The position numbers and the translations under genes were made by a program. Shown here one piece after another: positions 1-8,839 of a stretch of DNA of 64,000 nucleotides. The notes beneath the pieces were generated by a model that was not told the origin of the DNA, made no database searches, and worked only from the letters and a program-made list of their open reading frames with translations. Origin of the DNA: Aquabacterium sp. OR-4 (lineage in GTDB: Bacteria; Pseudomonadota; Gammaproteobacteria; Burkholderiales; Burkholderiaceae_C). The stretch is from contig NZ_JAOCQD020000002.1 in the NCBI RefSeq assembly GCF_025290835.2, positions 2,170,001-2,234,000 on the forward strand, read 5' to 3'. Every line of letters begins with the position of its first letter. The first letter of the stretch is position 1.

Positions 1-2047
1 TGGCGATGAAGATGCCGGCGTAACGCTCCATGCCGGCCAGCATCTGGTTGACCTCGGTGACCTCGTAGGCGCGCTCGGCGCGCTGGCGGCTGCGCAGAAA
101 GCTGTCGGCCTCATCGAGCAGCAGCACGGCCTGCTCGGCCTGCGCCTCGGCAAACATGCGCGCCATCGCCTGCTCGGTCTCGCCAACGAACTTGCTCATC
201 AGGTCGGACGCCAGGCGCACCATCAGCGGCCGGCCCAGGCGCTCGGCCACATGCTCGGCCAGCGCGGTCTTGCCGGTGCCCGGCGCGCCGTGCAGGCACA
301 GCGTGCCGTGGCCACGCAGGCGCAGCGCCTCGACGATGCGCGACACCTCGTAGCGGCATTCGAGGTTCAGCAGCTCGAGCTCGTAACGCGTGACCACCGG
401 CCGCGCGCGGCTGGCCGAATCAACGCCCAGCGCGCGGTCGGCATGGCCCAGCTGGCGCTCGATCATGGCCTCCAGGCCCTGACCGGGGCTTTGATCGTGG
501 CCCGCCAGGCGGGCAAAGCGCACCGCGGTGCGGATCTGCGCCGGCGTCAGCGCCCGGCGCTCGGTGAGCCGGGCCACCAGCGCGTCGCTGACCGGCGCGC
601 CTTCGAGCGCGCGGCGCACCAGCGCATCGCGCGCGCCGGGCGGCGGGCTTTTCAGCTCGAGGTGGTACTGGAAGCGGCGGCGAAAGGCCGGGTCGATCTG
701 CTCGATGCGGTTGGTGATCCAGATCACCGGCACCGGGTTGCTCTCGAGCACCTGGTTGACCCAGGCCTTGCCCGACACGCTGGCGTGGCCGCCCTCGCTG
801 GCGCCACCACCGGCATCGAAGCGCGCCATCCACTGCGCGGCGTCGGCGGCCAGCGGTGGAAACACGTCTTCGACCTCGTCGAACAGCAGGGCCACGCCGG
901 GCGTTGCGCTGGCGGCGGCCTCGCGCAGGGCGGGCGCGGCACCCTCGGGGCCGCGGCGGTCACCGGCCAGCACCACCTGGCTGACCTGCAGCGAGCGGTA
1001 GCGGTCGCGCCCGCTCAGCGCATGGCCGTCGCGGTCGGCGTACTCCACCTCGTACAGCGCCAGGCCGGCGGCCTGGGCGCACACCTTGGCCAGCTCGGTC
1101 TTGCCGGTGCCCGGCGGGCCGTACATCAGCACATTGACCCCCGCCGCGCCCTGGGCCACGGCATTGGCCAGCAGACGGGTGAGCACCTGCACATCGTCGG
1201 CCACGTAGCTGAAATCGGACGGCGCGAGCGCGCTGCGCGCGGCCGGGCGGGTGAACACCGCCATCAGCTCCTCGGGGCCCTGGTACTCGCGCATCAGCAC
1301 CGGCGGCAGCTGGTCGCTGACCTTCATCAGGTCGGCCAGGTCGGTGATGTTGTGCTCGGAGATCAGGTTCTCGACCATGCCGATGCGCTCGAGCCGGCTG
1401 CCGGCGCGCAAGGCCTCGGCCACCTCGCGCTGGTCGACCCCCGCCACCGCGGCAATCGCCGCATAGGCCTCGTGGGCATTGCTGACCTTGAACTCGACCA
1501 GCAGGCCGCGCAGTTCGCGCTGGTAGCGCGCCAGGGTGCCGTAGAGCAGCACCGCGCGCTCGGCGGCATTGAGCTGCAGCAGCTGCGCCAGCGCGTCGAT
1601 GTTCTTCTGCACCTGGGTGTGCTGCTTCTTGAGGTCGCGCGCCAGCCATTCGCAGCTGGCGGCCAGCACGGCGGCAAAGTCTTTCGGCGCGTCCTTCAGG
1701 TACTCGTCGAGGTAGAAAAACAGCGTGCCTTCTTCGTAGGGCCCGCGCCAGGGGCCGTGGCGGCGGATGAAACCGGCGTCATCCAGCGCCTGGTGGCCGC
1801 GCCACAGCGCATGGCCCTCGCAGCGCCGGCCCAGGTAGGCACGCAGCCGGCCCAGCACGGCCGGCGGCCAGGCCAGGTGGCGGCCCACCAGGGTGAGCAG
1901 GCTGGCACCGTCGCGCCGCAGGTTGAACTGGCCGCCATGGCGCACGGTGAGCGCCAGCACGAAATGCGCGCAAAGGCGGTCGAGCACCGGCGACTCGGCC
2001 ATGCCCGGCGACAGGATCCACTGCGATGCACCGTGCCCTCGCGCCAC
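1..2047 (-). CDS. Double-AAA-domain ATPase (C-terminus cut by window edge)
   Basis: A cytoplasmic ATPase with two AAA modules; at least 682 residues are visible and the frame runs off the left edge. The N-terminal 300 residues carry no domain I recognise. Module 1 has Walker A GPPGTGKT near residue 312 and Walker B LLFDEVED near 389. Module 2 has Walker A GAPGTGKT near residue 587 and Walker B LLLDEADS near 640. AAA modules of this type remodel or unfold partner proteins, and the substrate here is unknown. I chose the GTG at 2047 because a GGGGAGG-like ribosome site lies 8 bases upstream; the ATG at 2002 is the alternative. The next gene, DUF3567, lies 145 bases upstream on the same strand and is not obviously linked. 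Confidence 0.85.
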   Translation of the reverse strand, partial: MARGHGASQWILSPGMAESPVLDRLCAHFVLALTVRHGGQFNLRRDGASLLTLVGRHLAWPPAVLGRLRAYLGRRCEGHALWRGHQALDDAGFIRRHGPWRGPYEEGTLFFYLDEYLKDAPKDFAAVLAASCEWLARDLKKQHTQVQKNIDALAQLLQLNAAERAVLLYGTLARYQRELRGLLVEFKVSNAHEAYAAIAAVAGVDQREVAEALRAGSRLERIGMVENLISEHNITDLADLMKVSDQLPPVLMREYQGPEELMAVFTRPAARSALAPSDFSYVADDVQVLTRLLANAVAQGAAGVNVLMYGPPGTGKTELAKVCAQAAGLALYEVEYADRDGHALSGRDRYRSLQVSQVVLAGDRRGPEGAAPALREAAASATPGVALLFDEVEDVFPPLAADAAQWMARFDAGGGASEGGHASVSGKAWVNQVLESNPVPVIWITNRIEQIDPAFRRRFQYHLELKSPPPGARDALVRRALEGAPVSDALVARLTERRALTPAQIRTAVRFARLAGHDQSPGQGLEAMIERQLGHADRALGVDSASRARPVVTRYELELLNLECRYEVSRIVEALRLRGHGTLCLHGAPGTGKTALAEHVAERLGRPLMVRLASDLMSKFVGETEQAMARMFAEAQAEQAVLLLDEADSFLRSRQRAERAYEVTEVNQMLAGMERYAGIFIA

Positions 2048-2192
2048 GCCGCGCCCTCCCCCGCTGACCGGGGTTGCGCCCCGCCCGCACCAGCGGCCGG
2101 CAAGGCACCGTGGCGGGGCGATCTTGGCCCAGGCCGGGGCGCAGGGCAAGCCGGCGGCCGGCGCGCCGGCTCGGGCCGCCCGGTCAGAAGGC

Positions 2193-2552
2193 TCAGTGCA
2201 GCACGACCGGCTGCTGCGCCAGCGTGGTGAAGCTGCCGATGAACTCGTCCAGCGCCTCGGGATCGGGCCCTTGCGCCACCAGCGCCTGCACGCCCTGCTG
2301 GAACGACGCCGCCACCGCACCCTGGATGAAGATCTCCTTGCGCGCCAGCTTGTCGACGATCTCGTAGCCGCCCAGGCGCGGCGGCGCCGGCACGGTGGGG
2401 CTGACGTCGGCGGCGGCGGCCTCGGTGGGCTCGACCGCGGCCGACGGGGCGGCGGCTGGCGCGGCGGCCACCAGCGGCGCGGCCGCGACGGCGTCGCCGC
2501 TGAGGTCGAAGGCCACGACGACGAAGTGATCCGAGTTGTAGAGCATCTGCAT
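2193..2552 (-). CDS. DUF3567 family protein
   Basis: A 119-residue protein of the DUF3567 family, which I know mainly from Burkholderiales and whose function is unknown. The conserved N-terminus MQMLYNSDHFVVV, the core GGYEIVDKLARKEIFIQG and the C-terminal QQPVVLH are all present. An unusual alanine/proline-rich insert of about 45 residues (roughly residues 22-65) separates the two conserved blocks. The start at 2552 is well supported by AAAGGAG 9 bases upstream; a longer reading from 2600 would skip this site. No partner gene is evident. Confidence 0.85.
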   Translation of the reverse strand: MQMLYNSDHFVVVAFDLSGDAVAAAPLVAAAPAAAPSAAVEPTEAAAADVSPTVPAPPRLGGYEIVDKLARKEIFIQGAVAASFQQGVQALVAQGPDPEALDEFIGSFTTLAQQPVVLH

Positions 2553-2657
2553 GGTGAAACTCCTTTGACCTGCAGCTGGGGCCGCCGCCGCGGCTTTCAA
2601 GCCGGTGGCAGGCGCCCGGTCAAGGGGGTGGACAGCGGGCCTGGGCCGCGGCGGCGC

Positions 2658-3879
2658 TCACGGCGGCGGCGCCGGCTCGGCCGCCAGCAGCAGATCGAGC
2701 ACCTGGCCGCTGCGCAGCAGCGTGAAGCGCAGGCGCGCCGGCCAGTGGCCGCGTGCGGGGTCGAGCCAGGCCTCCACGCGCAGGCCCTCGGGCCTGGGCG
2801 GCTCGCGCCGCCAGTGCGCCAGGGTCAGGCTGCCCAGCGGGGTATGGAGCGACGGGTGACCGTCAAGCTGCCAGTGCCAGGTCTCGGCCCAGCCGCGCGC
2901 ATCGGCCACGAACACCCGGATGCCGCCGGCCGGCGGCGTTTCGGGCGCCGCGGCCACGATGGCGGTCAGCTGGGCCAGCACGCTCAAGCGGTCTTGCGTG
3001 CCGGGCAGCAGCGCAAAGTCGATGCGCGGGCCCGAGAAGCCGATGCGGCCGGTGTCGCGGCGAAAGTTGGCGGCGCGCCAGCCGCGGCCGCGGCGTCGGT
3101 CGGTGAAGCGCTCGGGCGCCAGGCCGGCGCTGTCGAAACCGCCGGTGCTGGCCTGCTCCAGCAGCGGCCGGCCGCCGGCCTGGGCCTCGAGCTGCAGCGT
3201 GTAGCGCCGGCCATCGTGGCGCAGCAGCAGGCGCGCTTCACCACGGGCCGGCGGCGCGGTGCCGTCCCCTGCGGCATCGGCCTGGCCGCTGCGCACCTGG
3301 TAGCGCAGCAGCACCGGCAGCGGCACCCGCGTGGCGTACACCGGCGGCGGCGCGCCATCGGCCGGCGGCGGCGGGGCGGACTCGGCGTCGGGTTCGGCAT
3401 CGGTGGCGGCGTCGGCGGCGGCGTCGGGCGCGGCCGGCGCCGCGGCGGCGGCCGGGCGCTGCGCCAGCCAGGGGGCGGCGGCCTCGCCGGGGGCCGCGGC
3501 ATCGTGCGCGGGTGGCCGCGGGCCATCGGCGGCGGCGGGTTCGGGCCGGGCTGCGGCGCCAGGGGGCGGGCGGGTCGGGGTCGGGGCCTGGGCCGGCTGG
3601 GCGTGGCGCTCGGCGGGGGGCGGGCCGGGCGGCGGCGGCCGGTGGCGCGGTGTCGGCCATCCGGGCCAGGGCAGCGGGCGGCGCCAAGGCCGGTGGCACC
3701 AGCAGCATCGGCCGCGGCGCCGGGCCCGCGCCGCTGCCGCTGGGCGGCGTGCCCGCCAGCCAGTGCGCGATCAGCAGGCCGTGCGCCGCCAGCACCAGGC
3801 CTGCCAGCAGCAGCAGGCGCGGCCATGGCCGCCGGCCGGGCGGCGGCGGCTGGCGGGCATGGGGGGGTGGCGCGCGCAT
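2658..3879 (-). CDS. DUF3108 membrane-anchored protein, apparent frameshift in the Pro/Ala linker
   Basis: The C-terminal part (2658 to about 3640) encodes a DUF3108-type domain: a beta-rich segment beginning YATRVPLPVLLRY, preceded by a long Pro/Ala/Asp/Glu-rich linker. The expected N-terminus, an Arg/Pro-rich head then one membrane helix (LLLLAGLVLAAHGLLIAHW), starts at the ATG at 3879 but in a different frame. The two readings must join between about 3615 and 3660, close to a run of six G at 3615-3620. DUF3108 proteins of this order usually have exactly this helix-linker-domain layout, so I treat it as one gene. It is either frameshifted in the strain or carries a sequencing error. If the upstream part is not used, translation could begin at the GTG at 3341, giving the domain alone. 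Confidence 0.6.
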
Positions 3880-4008
3880 CGGACAATGGTGCCAAATCCG
3901 GCGGGCCCCGCGGCCCGGCCCGCGGCACCGCGCCGCGCACGACAGAACGCGCCCGACAGTCCGCGCCCGACAGAACCGCCCAAGACCGCCCAAGACCGCA
4001 CCACCACG

Positions 4009-5094
4009 ATGAAACTCGCCACTTACAAGGATGGCTCGCGCGACGGCCAGCTGCTGGTCGTCTCGCGCGACCTCAGCACCGCGCACTACGCCAACGGCAT
4101 CGCCAGCCGGCTGCAGCAGGTGCTGGACGACTGGAACTTCCTGTCGCCGCAGTTGCAGGACCTGTACACCACGCTGAACCAGGGCAAGGCGCGCCATGCC
4201 TTTGCCTTTGAGCCGCGCCAGTGCATGGCGCCGCTGCCGCGTGCCTATGGCTGGCTGCAGGCCGATGCCTGGCCCGCGCCGGCGCAGCGCCAGGCCGGCG
4301 CTGAAGCCGCGGCCGACAGCGACGCGCCAGCGCAGCCGCCCCTGCTGCAGGGCGCCAGCGATGACTTTCTCGGCCCCTGCGACGACGCCTGGTTCGGCTC
4401 GGCCGCCTGGGACATCGACTTCGGCGCCGGCCTGGCCGCCATCACCGGCGACGTGGACATGGGCGCCAGCGCCGAGCAGGGCCTGGACGGCGTGCGCCTG
4501 CTGGTGCTGGCCAACCTGTGGCGGCTGCGCGCGCTGGCGCCCACCGAGCATGCGCTGCCGGCGCCCGCCTTCGGCCCGGTGGCAATCACCCCCGACGAGC
4601 TGGGCGAGGCCTGGCAGGGCGGCCGGGTGCATCTGCCGCTGCTGGCCGCGGTCAATGGCCGCAAGCTGGGCCAGTGCCCGGGTGCCGGCATGGCCTGGCA
4701 CTTCGGCGAGCTGATCGCCCGGGCCGCCAAGACGCGCAACCTGCGCGCCGGCTGCATGCTGGGCGCCGGCCCGGCCCGCGCCGACGATGCGGCGCAGGGC
4801 GTGGGCTGCCTGGCCGACAAGCGGGCGCTGGAGACCGCGCTGCACGGCGAGCCGCGCAGCGCCTGGCTGGCCCTGGGCGACACCGTGCGCCTGGAGTTGA
4901 AGGGCCGCGACGGGCAAAGCCTGTTCGGCGCCCTGGCCCAGCGCGTGGTGGGGCCGGGCATGGCCAGCGCGGCCGAGGCCGAGGCTGGTGAAGCCCCCGA
5001 CGCCGCCGAAGCGGCCGCGCCCCGGCCGACGCAGCCCCCGCCGAGACCCCCTGACGGGCCGGGGCGCCCTGGGGTGCAAGGCGGGCGTGGGTGA
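4009..5094 (+). CDS. Fumarylacetoacetate hydrolase family protein
   Basis: A 361-residue cytoplasmic enzyme of the FAH superfamily, whose members cleave C-C bonds in, or hydrate, 2-oxo acids from aromatic breakdown. The family pattern is visible: N-terminal MKLATYKDGSRDGQL, the central block DIDFGAGLAAITGDVDMG that supplies metal ligands in relatives, and the late block WHFGELIARAAKTRNLRAG. The exact substrate cannot be read from sequence. The last 35 or so residues are Pro/Gly/Ala-rich and not part of the fold, so the C-terminus may be overextended. Just upstream (3945-4000) are short direct repeats of the CGCCCGACAG and CCGCCCAAGA type. It stands alone, facing away from the DUF3108 gene. 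Confidence 0.85.
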   Translation: MKLATYKDGSRDGQLLVVSRDLSTAHYANGIASRLQQVLDDWNFLSPQLQDLYTTLNQGKARHAFAFEPRQCMAPLPRAYGWLQADAWPAPAQRQAGAEAAADSDAPAQPPLLQGASDDFLGPCDDAWFGSAAWDIDFGAGLAAITGDVDMGASAEQGLDGVRLLVLANLWRLRALAPTEHALPAPAFGPVAITPDELGEAWQGGRVHLPLLAAVNGRKLGQCPGAGMAWHFGELIARAAKTRNLRAGCMLGAGPARADDAAQGVGCLADKRALETALHGEPRSAWLALGDTVRLELKGRDGQSLFGALAQRVVGPGMASAAEAEAGEAPDAAEAAAPRPTQPPPRPPDGPGRPGVQGGRG

Positions 5095-5109
5095 ACGACG
5101 CTCGGCCTG

Positions 5110-7239
5110 TCAGTTCAGGTGCCGTGCCAGAAAGGCCTCGAGCCGCCGCGCGAAGTCGAAGCGGTTCTCGGGCTTGAGCCAGCCATGCCCTTCGTCGGCG
5201 TAGACGATCCACTCGGGCTCGGGCTTGCCGGCGCGGCGCAGCGCGTTGCGAAAGGCCTCGCCCTGGGCCAGCGGCACGCGGCGGTCTTGCGCGCCATAGG
5301 CCAGCAGCAGCGGAATCTGCCACTCGGCGGCGCGCAGCACCGGTGTGGCTTCGTCCAGCAGCGCGGCATCGGTCACCGGATCGCCCACCAGCGCCGGCCA
5401 GCTGTAGCGGCGCACCTCGTCGTTGAAGTCTTGCCAGGCGTCCCAGCGGTTCATCATCGCGCGCGGATCGGTCACGCCCACCCACGAGGCGGCGCAGCGA
5501 AAGATGCCGGGATGCTTGAGCGGCGCCATCAGCGCGGCATAACCGCCATAGCTGGCGCCGGCAATGCACACCCGGCCGGCATCGACATGGCCCTGCGCCG
5601 CGGCCCAGTGGACGGCATCGACCAGGTCGTCCTGCATCGCCCGGCCCCATTGCTTGCGACCGGCCTGGAACCAGCGCGCGCCGTAGCCGGTGCTGCCGCG
5701 GAACTCGGGCTCGATCACCACATAGCCGCGCGAGGCCAGAAACTGCGCCTGGCCATCCCAGCGCCAATGGCCGCCGCGCACCCAGGGGCCGCCGTGCACC
5801 AGCAGCACCGCCGGGCGCGGCCGCTTGTCCTTGTCGGCGCCGGCCGGCAGCGTGAGCCACAGCGGCATCTGCTGGCCGTCGCGCGTGGGCACGCGGTGGA
5901 AATCGAGCGTGGCCATGCGCCGCGGCTCGATGTCCTTGCGCACCACACCCAGGCGGCTCCAGCGCGCGTCGCTGCGGCGCGGGCGCAGCAGCCACAGCTC
6001 GCCGGGCTGCTGGTCGGACCACGACGCCACCAGCAGCACCGGGTCGTCACCGGTGCAGCGCCGGCAGCTCAGGCGGTTGACCCGGCCGGCCAGCATCTTG
6101 TCGGCCTCGGCCTGCCAGGTTTTCAGATCGGGCTGGAACCACACCGTGGTCTCGGCGTCGGTCTCGGCGCGCACGCCCAGCACCGGCCCGCCCTCGGGCG
6201 CGCTGACCAGGCTGCCGCGAAAGTCGAAGCCCTGCGTGCGCACCAGCGACTCGCCGGCCGGCTGGCCGGTGGCAAAGTCGAAGCGGCGCAGCTCGCTGGT
6301 GCCCTCGCGTCCGGCGGGCTGGGTGACGTACAGCCCCCCCTGCTCGTCCACCGAGTGCGGCGACCACGGCCGGCGCGTGTTGGGCATGCGCGCAATTTCG
6401 CGCCAGGCGGCGTCGCCCGGACCGCGCCAGTGCAGCCGCAGCTCGCCGTCGCGCACGACCTGCGCCAGGCGCGGCTCGCCGCGGGGGTCGAACCACCAGT
6501 CGGTGGCACCGTCGGGCATGCCCGCGGCCAGCGAGCGGGTGGTGACGGTAGCCAGGTTCAGGCGCATCGGCACCACCTCGCGCAGGTCGCCACCACCATC
6601 GAACACCATGCGGCCGATGACCACCTCGTCCTGCGTGTCGCGCGGCACCGCCAGCAGCCGGTGATGCCACTCGAGCGGCTGGCGCCCGGGACCGACGCGA
6701 TCAACCACCGTGTCCCAGCGCATGCGCACCACCATGCGCTGCCCCTGGCCGTCGGCCTGCACCGTGAACAGCCCCGGCGCGCCGCGCTGGTCACCCGAAC
6801 CGCGGCTCAGGTCCACCAGGCGGTAGGTCAGGCGCTCGTTGCCCACCCACTCGAAGCTTTCGATGTCGGCATCGGCATAGGCCGCCACCACCCTGGGCGT
6901 GCCCGCGCCGTCCACGGGCAGCACCGCCAGGGCGCGCCGGCCGCGCACATTGGCAATGGCCGCCAGCTGCCGGCCCGACGGTGACAGCTCGACCTCGCCC
7001 AGGTCGTCATGGCTGAAGAACAGCGCCGCCGGCGGCAACGCGCTGGCGGGCCCGGCCGCCGCATGGGCGGCGGTCGTGGCTGCAGCCGTGGTTGCGGTCG
7101 CGGCAGCCGTACCGGCCGCCGGCGCCACCGCGGCCGTCTGCCCCTGGGCGGCCATGCCGACCCACAGCGCCGCCAGCCCGGCGGCCCAGTCCCGCCATCC
7201 AATGCCGCCCGTGCGCGGGCGGCCCAACATGCCTGCCAT
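5110..7239 (-). CDS. S9 family (prolyl oligopeptidase-type) serine peptidase, exported
   Basis: A 709-residue alpha/beta-hydrolase peptidase. An N-terminal hydrophobic signal segment (about residues 15-32) is followed by an Ala/Thr-rich stretch, then a propeller-like N-domain and a C-terminal catalytic domain. The triad is visible: Ser near 562 in GASYGG, Asp near 652 in AQDRRVP, and His near 684 in DEGHGW. Upstream of the catalytic domain is a Cys pair, SCRRC, shared with the second S9 peptidase at 54172. The start at 7239 has GGGAGGA 7 bases upstream. The longer reading to 7338 would begin far ahead of that site. It probably trims short peptides in the cell envelope. It faces away from the retropepsin-like gene. 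Confidence 0.88.
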   Translation of the reverse strand: MAGMLGRPRTGGIGWRDWAAGLAALWVGMAAQGQTAAVAPAAGTAAATATTAAATTAAHAAAGPASALPPAALFFSHDDLGEVELSPSGRQLAAIANVRGRRALAVLPVDGAGTPRVVAAYADADIESFEWVGNERLTYRLVDLSRGSGDQRGAPGLFTVQADGQGQRMVVRMRWDTVVDRVGPGRQPLEWHHRLLAVPRDTQDEVVIGRMVFDGGGDLREVVPMRLNLATVTTRSLAAGMPDGATDWWFDPRGEPRLAQVVRDGELRLHWRGPGDAAWREIARMPNTRRPWSPHSVDEQGGLYVTQPAGREGTSELRRFDFATGQPAGESLVRTQGFDFRGSLVSAPEGGPVLGVRAETDAETTVWFQPDLKTWQAEADKMLAGRVNRLSCRRCTGDDPVLLVASWSDQQPGELWLLRPRRSDARWSRLGVVRKDIEPRRMATLDFHRVPTRDGQQMPLWLTLPAGADKDKRPRPAVLLVHGGPWVRGGHWRWDGQAQFLASRGYVVIEPEFRGSTGYGARWFQAGRKQWGRAMQDDLVDAVHWAAAQGHVDAGRVCIAGASYGGYAALMAPLKHPGIFRCAASWVGVTDPRAMMNRWDAWQDFNDEVRRYSWPALVGDPVTDAALLDEATPVLRAAEWQIPLLLAYGAQDRRVPLAQGEAFRNALRRAGKPEPEWIVYADEGHGWLKPENRFDFARRLEAFLARHLN

Positions 7240-7340
7240 TTGAATATCCTCCCTGTTGGTGCACGATGATGCCGCAGGCCTGGCGCGGGCTGTGGCATCG
7301 TGCGGCGCATCTCCCCCCGCCGGCCGATGCCGCGCCACCG

Positions 7341-7823
7341 ATGACCGAATTTCCCCGCACCCTCAAGCACATCACCCTCTGGCTGGTGCTGGGCACGGCC
7401 GTGTTTCTGGGCGTGCAGGCCTGGCAGGCGCAGCAGCAGGCCAGCCGCATCGTCATCGAGGGCCGGCACATCGAGCTGCGGCGCAGTGCCGACGGGCACT
7501 TTCACTGGACCGGCAGCGTCAACGGGCGGCCGGTGAGTTTTCTGGTCGACACCGGCGCCACGCGCACCGCGCTGCCGCTGGCCCTGGCCGAGCAGCTGGG
7601 CCTGCAGCCCGAGGCGCGGGTGCAGAGCCACACCGCCGGCGGCGTGGTGCAGGGCTGGCAGGCGCGGGCCGATCTGCTGCTGGATGGCGGCGTGCGCGCC
7701 GAGCGCCTGCCGCTCACCGTGCTGCCGCAGCTGGGCGCGCCGCTGCTGGGCATGGACGTGCTGTCCAAGCTGAGCTTCACGCAGACCGACGGCGTGCTGC
7801 GGCTCGAACGCCCCGCCCCTTGA
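7341..7823 (+). CDS. Retropepsin-like aspartic protease, TIGR02281-type, membrane-anchored
   Basis: A 160-residue single-domain aspartic protease. A membrane segment (about residues 10-27, LWLVLGTAVFLGVQAW) is followed by a periplasmic domain with the active-site motif FLVDTGAT near residue 70 and a later LLGMDVL block, as in retropepsin-like clan AA proteins. Such enzymes act as dimers, since a single chain supplies one Asp. The start at 7341 puts the membrane segment near the N-terminus; an in-frame ATG at 7269 would add 24 Pro/Ala-rich residues. It is divergent from the S9 peptidase and 89 bases ahead of phaM. Confidence 0.8.
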   Translation: MTEFPRTLKHITLWLVLGTAVFLGVQAWQAQQQASRIVIEGRHIELRRSADGHFHWTGSVNGRPVSFLVDTGATRTALPLALAEQLGLQPEARVQSHTAGGVVQGWQARADLLLDGGVRAERLPLTVLPQLGAPLLGMDVLSKLSFTQTDGVLRLERPAP

Positions 7824-7912
7824 GCATGGGCCCGCGCGCGCGGCGCCCGCCACGGCGCGGCGCGCCGGGCTACCATGGCCGGCACACCCCAAATCCAGCC
7901 TAGGAGATGCGC

Positions 7913-8737
7913 ATGTCCGATCCTCTGTCCTTCACCAAGATGGTTCCCGGCTTCGACTTCCTGCAGGGCCTGGTGAAGAACGCCGGTGCGGCGCTGCCCA
8001 ACGTGGGCCACTGGATCGCCCCCACGCTCGACCCGCAGGAGCTGGAAAAGCGCATCGAGGAGCTGCGCACCGTGCAGTTCTGGCTGGAGCAGAACGCGCG
8101 CATGCTGGGCGCCACCATCCAGGCGCTGGAGGTGCAGCGCATGACCTTGTCGACGCTGAAGACCATGAACGTCTCGCTGGGCGACCTGACCGAGTCGCTC
8201 AAGATCCGCGTGCCGGAGCCCAGCCCGGCGCCCAGCCCGGCAGCCCGTGCCAGCGCGCCGGCACCGGCCCCCGAGCCCGAACCCGAGGCGCCGGCCGAGG
8301 CCCCGACGGCCAGCGTGCCGCCGGGTGTGATCGACCCGATGCAGTGGTGGGGCGCGCTGACCAAGCAGTTCACCGACCTGGCCGCCTCGGCCATGAACGA
8401 CAGCGCCACCGATGCCGCCAAGAACCTGGCCGGCGCGATGGTCAAGCAGAGCTTCGACGCCGCCGGCGAGACGCTGAAAAAGGCCGCGGCCATGCCCGGC
8501 AACATGGTCAAGACGGCCGCCAGCGTGGCGCAGAAGGCCGCCTCGGTGGCGGGCACCATGGGCGGCACCATGGGCGGCACCATGGGCGGCACGGTGGGGG
8601 CTGCGGCGGGTGGTGCCGCGATGCCGCCAGCCCCGGCCGCGCGCAAGCCGGCACGCCGGGGCGCGGCCGGCACGCCGGCGCCCAAGGCCGCGGCCAAGGT
8701 CGCCCGCAAGGCGGCGGCCAAGCGCAGCCCGCGCTGA
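7913..8737 (+). CDS. phaM: PhaM-type PHB granule regulatory protein
   Basis: A 274-residue homologue of PhaM, which in Ralstonia eutropha activates the PHB synthase PhaC and ties granules to the nucleoid. The conserved N-terminal 95 residues (DFLQGLVKNAG, then a coiled segment ELEKRIEELRTVQFWLEQN) are followed by a Pro/Glu/Ala linker. A second helical block and a basic tail rich in AAK and ARK repeats, expected to bind DNA, complete the protein. Residues of the GTMG type are encoded by four near-identical 12-base units at 8553-8603, which could slip in length. The ATG at 7913 is favoured over 7907 because AGGAG ends only 6 bases before it. The gene indicates PHB storage, though no other pha gene is in the window. 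Confidence 0.88.
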   Translation: MSDPLSFTKMVPGFDFLQGLVKNAGAALPNVGHWIAPTLDPQELEKRIEELRTVQFWLEQNARMLGATIQALEVQRMTLSTLKTMNVSLGDLTESLKIRVPEPSPAPSPAARASAPAPAPEPEPEAPAEAPTASVPPGVIDPMQWWGALTKQFTDLAASAMNDSATDAAKNLAGAMVKQSFDAAGETLKKAAAMPGNMVKTAASVAQKAASVAGTMGGTMGGTMGGTVGAAAGGAAMPPAPAARKPARRGAAGTPAPKAAAKVARKAAAKRSPR

Positions 8738-8839
8738 GGCGCAGGCACCGGCGCAGCCCGCCCTGCCGCCACCCGCCTGCTCCCACCTGCACCCGCACCC
8801 TCGCACCCGCCAGCCCCAGCCCACCGGCCCACCCCGCCC

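Noticed and set aside
251..2230. Long forward ORF of 659 codons opposite the AAA ATPase
   Set aside because: It mirrors the frame of the AAA gene in GC-rich DNA, has Ala/Arg/Gly-rich content and no family motif, while the reverse strand shows two complete Walker A/B sets.
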